DNA of 6,121 nucleotides, taken from positions 1 through 6,121 of the forward strand of contig RFOJ01000061.1 of NCBI GenBank assembly GCA_009926705.1. Reading direction: 5' to 3'. The translations under genes were made by a program, and so were the position numbers. The stretch comes from Acidimicrobiia bacterium. Its GTDB lineage: Bacteria > Actinomycetota > Acidimicrobiia > Acidimicrobiales > Ilumatobacteraceae. Under the pieces are notes generated by a model. The model was not told the origin of the DNA. It did no database searches and was given only the letters and a program-made list of their open reading frames with translations. This document shows positions 5,716 to 6,121 of this stretch, piece by piece (the first letter of the stretch is position 1; every line of letters begins with the position of its first letter).

Positions 5716-6121
5716 CTATGAGCGCGCGAGTTGCTCGGCGACGCCGAAGTGCGCTCGTTGCACCATGACGAGGGCATAATCGCCCGCCACCGACGTGCAC
5801 TGACCGACATTGGTGCCGTCGGCGAGTCGGTACGGTGCCCCCGCGAGGGCAGGCGCGCCGGCGATAGGCGCAGAGGTGGTCACGTGTGCGCCGGCCCCGG
5901 CGTTGCTCGGCAAGCGCATCAGGCGACGCGGCGCCGTCGAGCCGCGGCTGTCCATGCGCTCGACCAGTTCTTGGCCGGGGTAACAACCCTTGGTGAACGA
6001 CACACACACATCGACAAGCCCGGTTTCCGCGGGCAATGAGTCGGCAGTCATATCAACTCCAAAGACCGGCCAGGCGCAGCGGACGCGCTCGGCTTCGAAC
6101 GTCGCGACACTGCTTTCGGGG
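5716..6121 (-). CDS. ygfZ: YgfZ/CAF17-family folate-binding protein (iron-sulfur cluster maintenance), C-terminal 134 residues
   Basis: YgfZ proteins resemble the glycine-cleavage T-protein (GcvT), bind tetrahydrofolate, and help assemble or repair certain Fe-S enzymes such as MiaB. The gene enters the window at its 5' side; the visible 134 residues are under half of the usual 300-350. The diagnostic motif is KGCYPGQELVERMDSRG at visible residues 44-60, with the conserved cysteine at 46. It is preceded by a segment typical of the family (ERVRCAWPVFGVDMTADSLP, 11-30). The downstream part fits the C-terminal GcvT beta-barrel (PRRLMRL, then YRLADGTNVGQCTSVAGDYALVMVQR). The ATG at 6049-6051 is internal, because the frame stays open with family-like sequence to the window edge. 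The stop is TAG at 5716-5718, 14 bases before ppdK. An (AC) dinucleotide run at 6000-6010 lies within the coding sequence. The family assignment is firm; the role in this organism is by homology. Confidence 0.9.
   Translation of the reverse strand, partial: PESSVATFEAERVRCAWPVFGVDMTADSLPAETGLVDVCVSFTKGCYPGQELVERMDSRGSTAPRRLMRLPSNAGAGAHVTTSAPIAGAPALAGAPYRLADGTNVGQCTSVAGDYALVMVQRAHFGVAEQLARS

Larger units (their letters stand above)
1..6121 (-). other. Probable co-directional transcription unit ygfZ-ppdK-terC-dnaG-sigma
   Basis: All five genes point the same way with gaps of 14, 10, 62 and 7 bases and no recognisable terminator between them. This is the spacing of an operon, possibly with an internal promoter before dnaG in the 62-base gap. 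The true first gene and the end of the unit lie outside the window. Co-transcription is inferred from spacing only. Confidence 0.55.

Noticed and set aside
4379..5779. Long plus-strand open frame (466 codons) opposite ppdK
   Set aside because: It is antisense to a clear PPDK gene, rich in His, Arg and Val from reversed codons, and has no recognisable domain. Long antisense frames are expected in GC-rich coding DNA.
5702..6007. N-terminal 102-residue extension of PPDK
   Set aside because: It overlaps the YgfZ coding frame, which has a strong family signature, and PPDK similarity begins only at the ATG at 5701.

Overview
The window is a compact, GC-rich stretch of bacterial chromosome in which every real gene lies on the minus strand. 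Read in the direction of transcription (from base 6121 down to base 1), the order is: the 3' part of a YgfZ-type folate-binding protein gene, pyruvate phosphate dikinase (ppdK), a TerC-family membrane protein, DNA primase (dnaG), and the first 52 codons of a sigma-70 family factor. The gaps are only 14, 10, 62 and 7 bases, so most of the set is probably co-transcribed. GC-rich composition, three GTG starts among five genes, near-absent Shine-Dalgarno sequences and a dnaG-sigma pair together suggest an actinobacterium, possibly of the Acidimicrobiia. That placement is inference and is not proved by any marker gene here.

Region by region: 5716-6121 is the C-terminal part of YgfZ, with the K-G-C-Y-x-G-Q-E signature. 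3023-5701 is a full-length PPDK of 892 residues; its open frame continues about 100 codons further upstream, but that extension overlaps ygfZ and is not coding. 1984-3012 is a 342-residue TerC protein. 164-1921 is a complete 585-residue DnaG with zinc-binding and Toprim domains. 1-156 is the start of a sigma factor that enters region 1.2 almost at once.

The genes combine a central-carbon enzyme (pyruvate/PEP interconversion), a probable metal exporter, an iron-sulfur maintenance factor and the primase-sigma pair known from the macromolecular synthesis operon. The largest gap (1922-1983, terC to dnaG) looks regulatory. It holds a 19-base direct repeat with one mismatch at a 32-base period. It also holds a -10-like hexamer placed so that transcription would begin on the dnaG GTG start codon, giving a leaderless mRNA. 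A second small feature is a perfect 7-bp inverted repeat at the ppdK-terC junction, with the ppdK stop codon in its loop. In PPDK the threonine normally phosphorylated by the PDRP (DUF299) regulator is replaced by valine.

I see no mobile element, CRISPR array, tRNA, rRNA or clear terminator. Apart from these regulatory observations the genes are ordinary housekeeping genes, and I did not find an evident novel multi-gene system.
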